DNA of 64,000 nucleotides from a virus, in the IMG/VR virus record IMGVR_UViG_3300045921_000950, positions 30,584-94,583 of that record, one strand, 5' to 3'. The notes under the pieces are model-generated. The model searched no databases, was not told the DNA's origin, and saw only the letters and a program-made list of their open reading frames with translations. A program made the position numbers and the translations under genes. Shown in pieces: positions 1 to 8,699 of the stretch; position 1 is the stretch's first letter, and each line of letters opens with the position of its first letter.

Positions 1-1
1 C

Positions 2-181
2 CGGAAGACGCTCTGGGTGGAGGTCTGGTGGCGGGACCCGAAGCTTCCGGCGGCGCGCCGGGAGTATGCCCTTGGGGCCGCCCAGGCAGGGGTCGAGGAG
101 TGGCGGCACCTGCCCGCGGGGTACCGGGTGCGGATCGTGCCGTCGAGGCGCCCGGTGGTGCAGGGGCCGGTCAGAGGCTGA
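2..181 (+). CDS. C-terminal end of an unknown rightward gene (partial)
   Basis: A reading frame open from the left window edge ends in TGA and gives 59 residues; no start codon lies inside the window. Almost every codon ends in G or C, as in the recognised genes, and the peptide is tryptophan-rich (LWVEVWWRDPK), which argues for real coding. It converges on the leftward gene whose stop is only three bases away. No family recognised. Confidence 0.6.
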   Translation, partial: RKTLWVEVWWRDPKLPAARREYALGAAQAGVEEWRHLPAGYRVRIVPSRRPVVQGPVRG

Positions 182-184
182 CCA

Positions 185-820
185 TCAGGGGACTCGAGAT
201 TCGAGCACCGGCCACTCGTCGTCAGGGGCGTCAGGAATGCGATCGCAGTACAGCAACGTGTCACCGGCGCCCGTGCGAGCCTTGATTTCAGCGAGCCGAG
301 CAGGCGTCAAGCTGCGTGCCCCGAGGCACGAGCCCGGGACGACATCAAGGCAGTTGAAGATCACGTAGGTGCCACGCTGCACGCAGATGTTCGGCGTCTC
401 TCGCGGGAGGTGCTCCGGAACGTTGCTCAGTGGAGGTGGGGCCGGGAGGATGGTGCTGGGGTCGGGCGATGGATTCGGATCCGGATCGCCATTCTGATCA
501 CCCCTCAACCCCTCGTCCTTTGGAGCAGGGGATGGCTCCGGCATTGGCAGGAGTTTTGTATCCTCACCGCCGTTGCCAACCATGTTGAGGCGACCCTTGA
601 TGGAACGCATGTCCTCTTCCAGGTGCCCCACCCGGATGGCCAACTCTCGGATGTTTCCGTGAACCCAGAAGACCGCACCGACGATCGCGATTAGCGGAAC
701 ACCGCTCGGCTCGACGATGCGTTGCCACAGCGGAAGTTGTGGCACGACGCGGACAGGATCGTTTTCCTGCCTCACCACGCCAGGCGGGTCCTGGGTATTC
801 ATCAAGTGCCAAGCTAACAC
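185..820 (-). CDS. Putative membrane protein with proline-rich stalk
   Basis: Unknown function, 211 residues. One hydrophobic segment (about residues 38-54, VPLIAIVGAVFWVHG) is followed by a short charged, possibly coiled-coil stretch, then a long Pro/Asp-rich linker and a C-terminal globular part with several cysteines. The GTG start is chosen because AGGAAGAGG lies 7 bases upstream; an ATG six codons further in (802) has no such site. It lies beyond the strong terminator that ends the gene before it, so it probably has its own promoter. It could be a lysis accessory or superinfection protein; nothing in the sequence decides this. Confidence 0.65.
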   Translation of the reverse strand: MLAWHLMNTQDPPGVVRQENDPVRVVPQLPLWQRIVEPSGVPLIAIVGAVFWVHGNIRELAIRVGHLEEDMRSIKGRLNMVGNGGEDTKLLPMPEPSPAPKDEGLRGDQNGDPDPNPSPDPSTILPAPPPLSNVPEHLPRETPNICVQRGTYVIFNCLDVVPGSCLGARSLTPARLAEIKARTGAGDTLLYCDRIPDAPDDEWPVLESRVP

Positions 821-961
821 CGGGTCACCTCTTCCTGTCCAGGGTGCCACAACGGCTCGTGGTTGAGGTTCCGTAAGCGAAGCGCTCCCGATTGACGATC
901 ATCAACTGACCGCGCGGAACTTCCCGGAAGCACAGGCTTCTTCCCAGACGAGAACAAAACG

Positions 962-1007
962 AAAAAAGGCCCCCGACCCCCGCCGGTGAGGGCGGAGAGC
1001 CGGGGGC
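962..1007 (-). terminator. Rho-independent terminator of the late operon
   Basis: On the minus strand a GCCCCCG/CGGGGGC stem (1001-1007 with 969-975) encloses an inner CCGCC/GGCGG hairpin (980-984 with 991-995) and is followed directly by six T residues and a further T-rich run. It lies just after the stop of the gene ending at 1035. It is the best intrinsic terminator in the window and probably closes the structural/lysis transcript. Confidence 0.85.
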
Positions 1008-1034
1008 GTAGGGAGGCCTAGGCGGGTAGGGCGC

Positions 1035-1832
1035 TCAGCGGAGCCGCGCGTAGCGCTCCGGACGCTCCGGGAACACGGTGACGACGCGCGGGCGCCGGTC
1101 CGCGGTGCCCGCGGGTGGCAGCGCCGTAGCAATCGCGCTCTTGGGAAGAGAGTCGTGGAGCACGATTGGCAGTTGCACGTAGCTCATCAGAGACGCCAGG
1201 TAGTCGTTCTGGGCGAACGCGACCTGAATCGCCGCCCGGTCATCGTCGCGCCCCTGGTCGAACCGCTTGCTCGCATCGCTGACAAGCTTTTCCATTGCCG
1301 TGCGATCCTCGCTCACCCGCGCTGCGTCCTTCCGCACGGCGTCGACGACGCCATCCAGGCGAGCAACAGCTCGCGCCAGCTCCCGGGCCATGTCAGGTTG
1401 GCGCCAGGCCACGATCATCGCCGTAGCCTGCTCCCCGGCCGCGGTCAGAGCTGGCGGCGAGACGTACAGCACCGCAGCCAAGGCGAGCATCAGGATCGTG
1501 GCCCGCCCAGCACTGCCCGCGCGGCTCAGAAGATCGACGATGCTCACCGCGGCTCGCGCGAAGGTGCTGTGCCGCCCGGAGTCTGGCCCGGTTCCTCGCT
1601 CCACGGGCACCGGAGCCGGACGGGGCGCTGGCGCCGCCTGTGGCTCACTCGGCGGCTCTGGGGGCGTCGCCGGGCGCGGAGCAGGGGCAGCGGGCCCCGC
1701 TTGCGGGAGCTCTGGCGGGCGCTCCACGTGGCGCGGCGGGTGCACCGGGCCGACCTCGCGCGCGGGCGGGGGGAGCGGAACGTTGCGCGCGCCCGGCACA
1801 CCGGGGCGGCGGGGCTGGTCAGGCGGGGGCAT
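1035..1832 (-). CDS. Proline-rich single-pass membrane protein
   Basis: Unknown, 265 residues. Residues 1-85 are a Pro/Ala/Arg-rich disordered tail, residues about 110-130 form a transmembrane helix (ATILMLALAAVLYVS), and the rest is a charged helical domain that may form a coiled coil. An ATG with GGAG upstream overlaps the end of the preceding coiled-coil gene by 14 bases. Last gene before the terminator. The topology (cytoplasmic Pro-rich tail, one helix, periplasmic coiled coil) would suit an inner-membrane lysis or envelope factor, but this is only inference. Confidence 0.7.
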   Translation of the reverse strand: MPPPDQPRRPGVPGARNVPLPPPAREVGPVHPPRHVERPPELPQAGPAAPAPRPATPPEPPSEPQAAPAPRPAPVPVERGTGPDSGRHSTFARAAVSIVDLLSRAGSAGRATILMLALAAVLYVSPPALTAAGEQATAMIVAWRQPDMARELARAVARLDGVVDAVRKDAARVSEDRTAMEKLVSDASKRFDQGRDDDRAAIQVAFAQNDYLASLMSYVQLPIVLHDSLPKSAIATALPPAGTADRRPRVVTVFPERPERYARLR

Positions 1833-2361
1833 CGGCTTCTCCGTTTGGCTCCGCGCCGGGCGGCTCGGGCGCGTTCCCGCGGGCGGCCTTCAGCGCTGCG
1901 ATCTCCGCCTCGATTGCGGCGTGCCGCTTCTCGCACGCGGCCTTGTCGGCCTCGAGTGCGCTCAGCCGTCCGTCGTGCTCCTCGAAGAGGTCGTCATGCT
2001 GTTCGAAGCGGTCGTCGCCTTCCGCGAGACGATCGTCGATCCCGTTGAGACGCGTCCGGAAGGTCCGGAACTGCCTGAGCAGCAGCGTCCCGTTCTCCCG
2101 GTTCAGGCGGGTCTCCCTCGCCAGCGCTCCGAAGGCACCGTTCTCGCTGAAGAACTCGGACATCCCGTCGGCGAGCTCCCGTTGCATCGCTCGTGTTTCG
2201 TCTCGTTCTGCCCGGATTTCCCCGAGCAACTCGATGAGCAGCGGCGGCGCTTCGATCGTACGCGGGTCGAGTTCTCGCGGCTCCGAGGGCACCTTGTGAT
2301 CGCGGCTCGTGGGTTCTTCAGGCGGCGGGGGAAGCATGCTGGTCTCGTGCTCGTCGCTCAT
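1819..2361 (-). CDS. Coiled-coil protein, unknown function
   Basis: 180 residues. The N-terminus is Pro-rich; residues about 40-165 are strongly charged with heptad character and contain short repeats of the type DDRLAEGDDRFEQHDDLFEEHDGRL, predicting an elongated coiled coil. It starts four bases after the tail-fibre stop with AGGT-type spacing and overlaps the next gene. Placement directly after a fibre gene makes a fibre chaperone or fibre-associated protein possible. Confidence 0.7.
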   Translation of the reverse strand: MSDEHETSMLPPPPEEPTSRDHKVPSEPRELDPRTIEAPPLLIELLGEIRAERDETRAMQRELADGMSEFFSENGAFGALARETRLNRENGTLLLRQFRTFRTRLNGIDDRLAEGDDRFEQHDDLFEEHDGRLSALEADKAACEKRHAAIEAEIAALKAARGNAPEPPGAEPNGEADAPA

Positions 2362-2365
2362 CGGG

Positions 2366-5300
2366 TTACCTGTCCATCACGGAAACGAAGAAGGACCGCT
2401 CGTCGGTCCTCGGTGGCGTGTTGTCGGTCGTGACGCGATTGGTCACGCGGTACTTCTGTCCAGCGACGCCGCCGCTCAGCCAGACGGTGGTCCGACTTCC
2501 GTCGGTCTGCGGCGCGAAGGCTCCGCTACCGATCTCGAGTTCGTCGCCGTCCGCAGTCCACGAGCTTTCGGCGATCTCCTCGTCGGCCTGCAGCCAGCTC
2601 GACCAGTTGAAGCCGTAGTCCAGAGTGGCGTCGGGGTCTTTGACGATCGTCTTCTGATGCATCGTGGAACTCGCGGAGAAGGTGCGGAGCTCGGGCTCGA
2701 TCGAGACGAAGCGGGTGGGCGGGGGAGGGGTGAACGCGCCGGCGGCCGCGGCGATCACGGCGGCTCCGAGTTCGCGAGCCACCAGAGTCGCGGCGCGGAG
2801 CGAGAGCGCGTCCGTGCCCAGCTGGAGACCCACGAGAGCGGCGAACTCGAAGCCCAGGCGGATGAGTTCCGCTTCCCCGAGCGAGAGCGCGACCAGCTCC
2901 GCCGGGGTGAGCACGAGCGTGGACGGACCGAATGGGCGCGCGGCCGCAGTGGTGGCAAGGAGCGGTGCCGAGGCGGGGCCGTGATGCAGGGCAGAGAGCG
3001 ACGTCGCCCCGAGGGGCAGCGTCGGACTTCGGAGCGCATGGGGCTCGAGCGCGGCCGGCGCGGCGACGACGACCGCGGGCCCACCGTGCACCGCAGCGCT
3101 CTGCCCCGTCGCGACCCGCAGGACGTCCGTGCCGAGGCCCAGGGCGAGCAGTGCGTCGACGGTCAGGGCGCCGCTGTCGATGAGCGCCAGGCCGAGCTCC
3201 AGGGCGACCTGAGCCGTCGTGCTGACCCCGGCCGAAGCTGGGCCCAAGAGGGGGGCGGCTGCGGCCTGCACGCTTGCCCCAACCGCTCCGCTACCGAGGA
3301 GCAGCCCGCTGGCGCTGAGCGCCGCAAGCTGCAGGGCCGCGGCGCCGTGCTCTCGTCCCGCAACGTCCGTAGACGCGACCGCCACCGCAGGAGTCCCCCA
3401 AAGCGGCGCGGAGAGCGACAGAGGCGACACGACCAGAGACGCGGTACCGAACTCGACGGCCTCGAGTTCGTCGACAGCGACCCAGCTGCTGGCAGGCGGC
3501 GGGTACCAGACCTCGGCGTCCTCCTCGAGATCGCCCGAGAAGTACATGGCCGTCGACGTGCCGCCGAGCAGCGACGCCATGGCCGAGCGGTCCATCGCGC
3601 GCTCTGGGTCACCTTGGCCGTGGCCCGGCGAAGCGTCGTAGACGTCGGCGTACAGGTCGACGAAGTCGACGAGTTCTTGCTGCGCGTCCGTGGCCGTGAA
3701 CTGCGGCCCGAGGTGGGGGGCATCGCCGAAGGTGGCGAGGAGCGTCTCCCACGCGACTTGCTGCAGGCTCTCGGCCTGCTCTCCGGTGACCGTGGACGGG
3801 TAGATCGCACCCCGCGGGTCTCGCCGGTAGAGCGTCCCGTAGATCACGAGGGCGGCGAAGTACTTGCCGAGGTCCGTCAGGTGGACGTTGTTCGTGCCGT
3901 GGTCGCTGAAGATGAGCGCGAGCGTGTCGTCGACCGTCGCGCCCGTGATTCCGGCGAGCGTGCCCGTCGTGGCCTGCTCGACCAGCTCGGCCAGGGCGCC
4001 CGACACCGGGAGGATCTGCAGACGATCGCTGCGGCCCTCAAGCGCGAGGGAGGCGTTGACGCGCGAGCACACTGCGGCATGCGCGAGGTCCTTGGCGCGC
4101 GCGTAGGCGATCCACGTCGAGAGCCCCGCCACCGTGTACGGGAGCCACGTCGTGTAGAAGTAGCCGACGCAATCCGGAGACCCCTCCCGTACGAGCTCGT
4201 AAATGTGTCGCGCGAGCGGGACGGTGTCGTGACTCGCGATGGCCTGCAGCAGGTCATGCCCTTCGCAGAAGGCGAGCGCGTCGTAGGGGCGAGCGGTCTC
4301 GCGTCCAGCGACGGCCTGCACGTTGCGGAAGTGCTCGACCAGATCGAGGTTCTCCCCCGCGCGATTGTGCCCATGCCGGTACCCCGGCCACGTCACGTAA
4401 TCGGGAGCTGGAGCGATAGGGGGGCCGCCAGCCGTTCGGTACTCCAGCGACGCTCCGATGACGTAGCGACGCCCGTAGTCCACCTCCAACCCTTCGCCGA
4501 TCGCGATGTCCCTTACGTCACCAGGGATCCGCTCGTCGGTAAGCGAGTGGCCGTCGATCTGGAAAGCGACGATGGTGCGCGACGGCCCCAGGTCGTCAGG
4601 CTCAGGTAGAGACCCGCTCGGGTCCACTGGGCCACCCTCGCCGACGGCGAGTTCGGAGGCGATCAGGAGCGGTCCCTGCCAGCTGGACCCCGTCTGGTCG
4701 AAGGTGGGCGACGTCGTGACGCCCCACCCGTGCACGACGGGGAATCGGTTTCCGAGGCGCACGCGGGAGCGCCCGGTTTCGGTGAGCGGCGACGCGGGGG
4801 CAAGGTCGAGCGTCTCTGGCCCGAACGCTGCCGCGGTGGCCGAAACCCGGTGCGCCGCGTCTCCGAGTGCGCTGAGCGTGGTGGTCAGCGCTCCGCGCAC
4901 GATCGAAGTCTGGACGTAGGCGGCAGCGCCGTTCGCCGAACTGTCGTCGTAGCCGGTGATGGCCCGCGCCTGGAACGCGAGGCGGGTCACCCCGTCGTAC
5001 GCAAAGGCGATCTTCCCGCGCGTGATGGTCGGGTCGGACTCGGAGCTTGCCGGCACGACGCCGCGCCAACGCTGGGCGAACTCTCCCCCGGAACCGCCGG
5101 AGGCAACCTGCACCCAGGTGACGCCCAGCCCGCTGGGCGTGACGTCGTCCGAGCCGAACGTGAAGATGTCGAGCTCGAGCAGTTCCCCTTCGTAGACCGT
5201 GAGCCAGCCCGTCTTCGGCTCCGGGTAGTCGTCGGTGCTGTACTCGTACCCTCCGAGGCTGCGGATCTCGAGCGAGCGCGCGGGTGGCGCTTCGGCCGCC

Positions 5301-6307
5301 GTGGTGAAGTTCCACTCGGCGGGGTCGTCGATCCCGCCCCACGGCTCGCCATCGTCCAGGGACTCGATTGCGCCGTCATCGACCAGGACGTGATAGGCGG
5401 TCTCGTGGTCGAGTGGCGCCGATAGCTCAAGCGTGACGGTCGACCCATCGAAGGTCGCGTCGGTCTCGACGTCCCACGCCTCGACCAAGCCCACGCCGGT
5501 CTCGTGGAGCTCGACGAAGCCCGCGCCCGCGGCGACGGACTGGTCGAACGTGAGCACCAGCTCCGCGTCGACCGAGACACCCGTGGCGTTGTCGGCCGGC
5601 GAGATCCCGGTGAGCACCGGGGGCTCGGGGTCTCCGCCGCCGCCCCCGGGCCCCCCGTCGCCTTCGACGAGCTCGCCGACGATGAACATCGGCCCGAGCC
5701 AGTTCGATCCGTCCTGCGTGAACCCGGGCGTCGTGGTGTCGCCGTACGCAGCTACGGCAACGTGGGGGTTGTCCTCCGGATCTGCCGGGTCAGGGACGCG
5801 CCCAACCTCGACAAGCGGGGAATCCCCTGTGAGGTCGAGACCGGGTGGCCCGAAGGCTCCGGCGAACGCTGTGGCGCGGTTCTCGGCGGCGCCGAACGTC
5901 GCCATCGTCGTGGTGAGCACACGGCGCAGGACGTCGGACTGCCCGTCTCGGTACGCGGCCGCGCCGTTGGGGAGGCTATCGTCGTAGCCGGACCACGCCT
6001 TGGCCACCCAGGCGACGCTTTCGAGTCCCGCGCCATACGCGATCGAAATCTGACCCGTGGCGTCGGACGTCGCCACGCCGCGGTAGCGCATCGCGTACTC
6101 CGCAAAGGAGCCGCCGTTCACCTCCAGTTCCCACTCGATGCCCAGCCCGGTCGGGGTGACCGTCGGCTCCGTCTCGCCGCCGAAGACGAGCAGGTCGAGC
6201 TCGATGAGCTCGCCAGCCACGACGGAGATCGACGCGGTCTGGACGGGGCTGGGCGTGTCCCAGCTCGCCGCCCTTCCGGCGGTGAGAAAGCGTACTGAAA
6301 GCGGCAT
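2366..6307 (-). CDS. Giant tail fibre/spike protein with SGNH-hydrolase-like domain
   Basis: 1313 residues, the largest protein here. Residues about 25-215 and 345-555 are two copies of one domain (shared GELxELDxxxFG, SGYDDS/TGYDDS, NGAAAY and LTTT motifs) flanking an Ig-like bacterial domain at about 230-335 (GISPADNATGVSVD). Residues about 575-830 look like an SGNH/GDSL esterase: IDGHSLTD carries a Ser588 nucleophile candidate and NNVHLTD a His809 candidate. A long Ala/Leu-rich repeat region follows, then a C-terminal domain typical of phage fibres (DYGFNWSSWL, TTVWLSGG). Likely role: receptor binding and removal of O-acyl groups from host surface polysaccharide. The nucleophile block is GHS rather than GDS, so activity is not certain. 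Confidence 0.75.
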   Translation of the reverse strand: MPLSVRFLTAGRAASWDTPSPVQTASISVVAGELIELDLLVFGGETEPTVTPTGLGIEWELEVNGGSFAEYAMRYRGVATSDATGQISIAYGAGLESVAWVAKAWSGYDDSLPNGAAAYRDGQSDVLRRVLTTTMATFGAAENRATAFAGAFGPPGLDLTGDSPLVEVGRVPDPADPEDNPHVAVAAYGDTTTPGFTQDGSNWLGPMFIVGELVEGDGGPGGGGGDPEPPVLTGISPADNATGVSVDAELVLTFDQSVAAGAGFVELHETGVGLVEAWDVETDATFDGSTVTLELSAPLDHETAYHVLVDDGAIESLDDGEPWGGIDDPAEWNFTTAAEAPPARSLEIRSLGGYEYSTDDYPEPKTGWLTVYEGELLELDIFTFGSDDVTPSGLGVTWVQVASGGSGGEFAQRWRGVVPASSESDPTITRGKIAFAYDGVTRLAFQARAITGYDDSSANGAAAYVQTSIVRGALTTTLSALGDAAHRVSATAAAFGPETLDLAPASPLTETGRSRVRLGNRFPVVHGWGVTTSPTFDQTGSSWQGPLLIASELAVGEGGPVDPSGSLPEPDDLGPSRTIVAFQIDGHSLTDERIPGDVRDIAIGEGLEVDYGRRYVIGASLEYRTAGGPPIAPAPDYVTWPGYRHGHNRAGENLDLVEHFRNVQAVAGRETARPYDALAFCEGHDLLQAIASHDTVPLARHIYELVREGSPDCVGYFYTTWLPYTVAGLSTWIAYARAKDLAHAAVCSRVNASLALEGRSDRLQILPVSGALAELVEQATTGTLAGITGATVDDTLALIFSDHGTNNVHLTDLGKYFAALVIYGTLYRRDPRGAIYPSTVTGEQAESLQQVAWETLLATFGDAPHLGPQFTATDAQQELVDFVDLYADVYDASPGHGQGDPERAMDRSAMASLLGGTSTAMYFSGDLEEDAEVWYPPPASSWVAVDELEAVEFGTASLVVSPLSLSAPLWGTPAVAVASTDVAGREHGAAALQLAALSASGLLLGSGAVGASVQAAAAPLLGPASAGVSTTAQVALELGLALIDSGALTVDALLALGLGTDVLRVATGQSAAVHGGPAVVVAAPAALEPHALRSPTLPLGATSLSALHHGPASAPLLATTAAARPFGPSTLVLTPAELVALSLGEAELIRLGFEFAALVGLQLGTDALSLRAATLVARELGAAVIAAAAGAFTPPPPTRFVSIEPELRTFSASSTMHQKTIVKDPDATLDYGFNWSSWLQADEEIAESSWTADGDELEIGSGAFAPQTDGSRTTVWLSGGVAGQKYRVTNRVTTDNTPPRTDERSFFVSVMDR

Positions 6308-6363
6308 GGGCTACCGGGCGGAAGCGGGGAGTGGTCGCGCGCGGAGGAACGGGCGAAGCGGGC

Positions 6364-7221
6364 TCACGCGCTGACAGCGCCGAGGCGGAACACACCGAGG
6401 GAGCTGTTCCAGCGGACCTCCTGGTCCGCCGTGGTCGTCAGCCCGCCACCGGGGAGCCCCTGCGCCTGTCGCTTGATCGCCACGAGTCGGCTCGTCCCAG
6501 CGCTGCCGGTGTCCAGGTAGAGCACCATCGCGACTCCGCCCGTGACCCCCGGGTCTCCCGGGAACGTGACGTCGTCGCCGTCGACCACGCCATCCACGAA
6601 GGTGAGGTTGTCGATTTCCTGCGGCGTGCCCGTGCGCTGCCCGGAGGGGACGTCGTCGAGGAAGTCGTGCCCCGCGGCGTACGTGTACGCGGCGGTGACG
6701 AAGAGCACCATCAGCGGCAAGGACGAGATGTCCGAGTTGGCCGGGCGCGAGAGCAGCGCTTCGGCGAACGCCGGATAGAGGTGGTTTTGCCCGCTCGTGA
6801 TGGCGATCGGGATCGCCGGGATCGTGACCGCCTGGTCCTCGGCGTCACCCGTGGGGGTTTCCGGGTCGGACTCGAGGAACTCGAGCGGGAGGTTCGGCGC
6901 GGAGTCGAAGTGCGCCACGAGCCGGCTCGTCCCAGCGCTGCCGGTGTCGATGTACAGGATCGCCTGCGTTGCCGTGTCGCCCGCGAGCCCCGCGCCCGAA
7001 TAGTCGGGCACCGTGAAGCCGAACGCTCCGCCCGTGTAGTCCTTGCTCGTGACCTCGACGGCGGTGCCGAGCACGCCCGTGACGTCGGACAGGAACTCGT
7101 GCGCGTCAGAGTAGCTGTAGGCGCTGGTCAGGAACGCGAACCGAACGGTGCCGCTGAGGGCGCTGTTTGCGGCGCGCGTGAGGGTCGCTTCGAGAAACTT
7201 CGGATACCACTTGTTCGACAT
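6364..7221 (-). CDS. Virion protein with internal duplication
   Basis: 285 residues made of two similar halves (about 1-140 and 145-285). Both contain TSAYSYSDAHEFLSDV/TAAYTYAAGHDFLDDV and LYIDTGSAGTSRLVA/LYLDTGSAGTSRLVA. This family occurs among tail and fibre genes of other phages as a structural protein of unknown role. It lies upstream of the giant fibre gene with a 56-base gap, so it may be a fibre-attached or decorating protein. Confidence 0.75.
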   Translation of the reverse strand: MSNKWYPKFLEATLTRAANSALSGTVRFAFLTSAYSYSDAHEFLSDVTGVLGTAVEVTSKDYTGGAFGFTVPDYSGAGLAGDTATQAILYIDTGSAGTSRLVAHFDSAPNLPLEFLESDPETPTGDAEDQAVTIPAIPIAITSGQNHLYPAFAEALLSRPANSDISSLPLMVLFVTAAYTYAAGHDFLDDVPSGQRTGTPQEIDNLTFVDGVVDGDDVTFPGDPGVTGGVAMVLYLDTGSAGTSRLVAIKRQAQGLPGGGLTTTADQEVRWNSSLGVFRLGAVSA

Positions 7222-7347
7222 GGGAGGACCTCAGAGCCCGCGGCGACACGCACCGGGGCCGACGCGCACGCGGCGCGGGTTGATGGGGAGTTGTGGGTGG
7301 CCGGCGCGATGGGGCGTCGGCGCGTGGGGTTGGGAGGAGGCTTCGTC

Positions 7348-7674
7348 CTACCGCTGGGGCCGACCACGGCCTGGACCGCGATCGGGGGCAGGATTGGGCG
7401 GCTGGGCGAGCAGCTGCCTGCGGCGCCGTCGGTGCGTGCTGAGCACCTCGATGCGCCCGCGCACATCTTCGGGGAGAGCGGACGGGAGCTCGTCAGCGTC
7501 GCCCTCCATGTACCCGGCGACTTGGTCCACCGTCGGGGCGAGGCGAGCGATCACGGCCGCGAGGGCTGCGGCGCTCACGTCGCCGGCGGGGAGCTCCGTC
7601 TCCACGAGCGGGGCCAGGGTGTCGAGTGCGAGGGTGTAGCGTCGGACGACGGCGGTGCGTTCGTTTTCTGGCAT
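7348..7674 (-). CDS. Small unknown protein in the fibre/lysis region
   Basis: 108 residues, acidic and Ala-rich for about 75 residues and ending in a basic Arg/Pro tail. ATG preceded by GGAG. It lies 16 bases after the endolysin stop. No family recognised. The 126 bases between its stop and the next gene show no ORF or clear hairpin. Confidence 0.6.
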   Translation of the reverse strand: MPENERTAVVRRYTLALDTLAPLVETELPAGDVSAAALAAVIARLAPTVDQVAGYMEGDADELPSALPEDVRGRIEVLSTHRRRRRQLLAQPPNPAPDRGPGRGRPQR

Positions 7675-7690
7675 GGGGGTCTCCGTTCAA

Positions 7691-8308
7691 CTACGTCGCG
7701 AGCAGTTCGCGCCCGGCGATCGCGGACGCGATGGCGCGAACGTGTGACATCGGCATGAGCGGTCCGGGATCCACCTTGCCGTTCGTCGCCACGGCGCTGT
7801 GGCCGACGATGCGCCGCACGGACGGATAGGCGGCGGCGATGGACCCGCAGAGCTGGCCGAGGGTGTCAATCTCCTCGTCCGTGTAGATGGCCCACCACTT
7901 CCACGGGGTGCCAGGCATGGTTGCCTGGGCCGCTTCAGATCGAAGCCATTTGCGCCCGTACGTGGTGAACAGCTCGCCGTCACGCTCCACCAGCGGGCCC
8001 GGGTTCACGACCGTCACGCCGAAGGCTCGGTCGTTCCAGCCGGCGGCATGGGCGCCCTTGAACTCCAGCGGCACGTACTGGTGAATTTGGGCAACGGAAT
8101 GCCGCTCCGAATCCATCCAGCCGTCGATGGCGAGGTGGTAGTCGAGTTTGCTCGAGAACACGGCCCGCCTGTTCATGGGCAGGTCATGGCAGACGTCGTA
8201 GTGCACCACGATCGCGTCCGGTCTCCGCAGCGGGAACAGGCGCGACGCTTCCCGCGTGGGGATGTAGTCGCAACGCTCGTCGATGAGCATGTGGTCGACG
8301 ACCTTCAT
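7691..8308 (-). CDS. Endolysin: N-acetylmuramoyl-L-alanine amidase (Amidase_2/PGRP fold)
   Basis: Cleaves the bond between MurNAc and L-Ala of peptidoglycan to release progeny. The 205-residue protein shows the Amidase_2 signature: IVVHYDV (His36), YHLAIDG, GAHAAGWNDRAFGVTVVNPG, and VGHS followed by GKVDPG (His170, Asp180). His36, His170 and Asp180 are the probable zinc ligands. There is no signal peptide or separate wall-binding domain, so it should depend on the holin encoded upstream. The ATG overlaps the stop of a tiny upstream ORF (ATGA), which favours this start over a longer frame. Confidence 0.9.
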   Translation of the reverse strand: MKVVDHMLIDERCDYIPTREASRLFPLRRPDAIVVHYDVCHDLPMNRRAVFSSKLDYHLAIDGWMDSERHSVAQIHQYVPLEFKGAHAAGWNDRAFGVTVVNPGPLVERDGELFTTYGRKWLRSEAAQATMPGTPWKWWAIYTDEEIDTLGQLCGSIAAAYPSVRRIVGHSAVATNGKVDPGPLMPMSHVRAIASAIAGRELLAT

Positions 8309-8445
8309 ACGGGAACCACCAGTCTTCGCTTTCGCTCCGCAAACTCGCGGCTCCACGCCTCGGCTTCGCGCTTGCGTCGCTTGTGGTTGGCCATCGGGGT
8401 GGACATCAATTGCCCGTCACGTGGGGCAAGCGATTGAGTTCGCAT
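8305..8445 (-). CDS. Possible basic micro-protein upstream of endolysin
   Basis: A 46-codon frame (starting MRTQSLAPRDG, with alternative ATGs at 8406 and 8394) whose stop overlaps the endolysin start as ATGA, the junction used throughout this genome. It is rich in Lys, Arg and Glu. It may be a real small protein or act as a translational coupler for the endolysin. Confidence 0.45.
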   Translation of the reverse strand: MRTQSLAPRDGQLMSTPMANHKRRKREAEAWSREFAERKRRLVVPV

Positions 8446-8528
8446 GTGTTTTTCGGACACGCCGCGTGACACGTGGGCGGACAATCACGTGCTGTCCCAC
8501 TCCGCGCTGCGGTCGTAGACCCAGGCCG
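8446..8528. promoter_or_regulatory. Short intergenic stretch with CACGTG motifs
   Basis: Non-coding gap in the lysis module. CACGTG occurs at 8470-8475 and 8486-8491, and again at 8418-8423 just inside the following micro-ORF. The three palindromes in about 75 bases could be an operator for lysis timing. No clear -35/-10 pair was seen. Confidence 0.3.
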
Positions 8529-8699
8529 TCACCCCTTGGTCGGCCCCCGACGCTTCATCCGCTCGAGCCTGAGCGGGCTCTTCAGGGACTCGGGCATCTC
8601 CGGCGGCAGGTCGTCCCGCTTGCCGTCGACGTAGTCGATCGCCGCCTGAATCAGCGGCCCGAAGAGCGTCACGATCTTGAGCACCTCGACGGCGGTCAC
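8529..8699 (-). CDS. 56-residue protein in the lysis cassette
   Basis: Short frame with GTG start overlapping the stop of the lipoprotein gene (GTGA). Codons are strongly G/C-ending. The N-terminus is mildly hydrophobic (VLKIVTLFGPLIQAAIDYV), followed by a charged, Pro-containing basic tail. It is too short for standard ORF cut-offs. It could be an antiholin- or spanin-like accessory, but no family is recognised. Confidence 0.65.
   Translation of the reverse strand: MTAVEVLKIVTLFGPLIQAAIDYVDGKRDDLPPEMPESLKSPLRLERMKRRGPTKG

Noticed and set aside
2309-4609. Long rightward open frame (766 codons)
   Set aside because: It is antisense to the giant fibre gene, rich in Arg/Gly/Glu without domain motifs, and typical of G+C-rich shadow frames.
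6331-7758. Rightward open frame of 475 codons
   Set aside because: Antisense to the duplicated virion protein and the next gene; biased composition, no recognisable motif.
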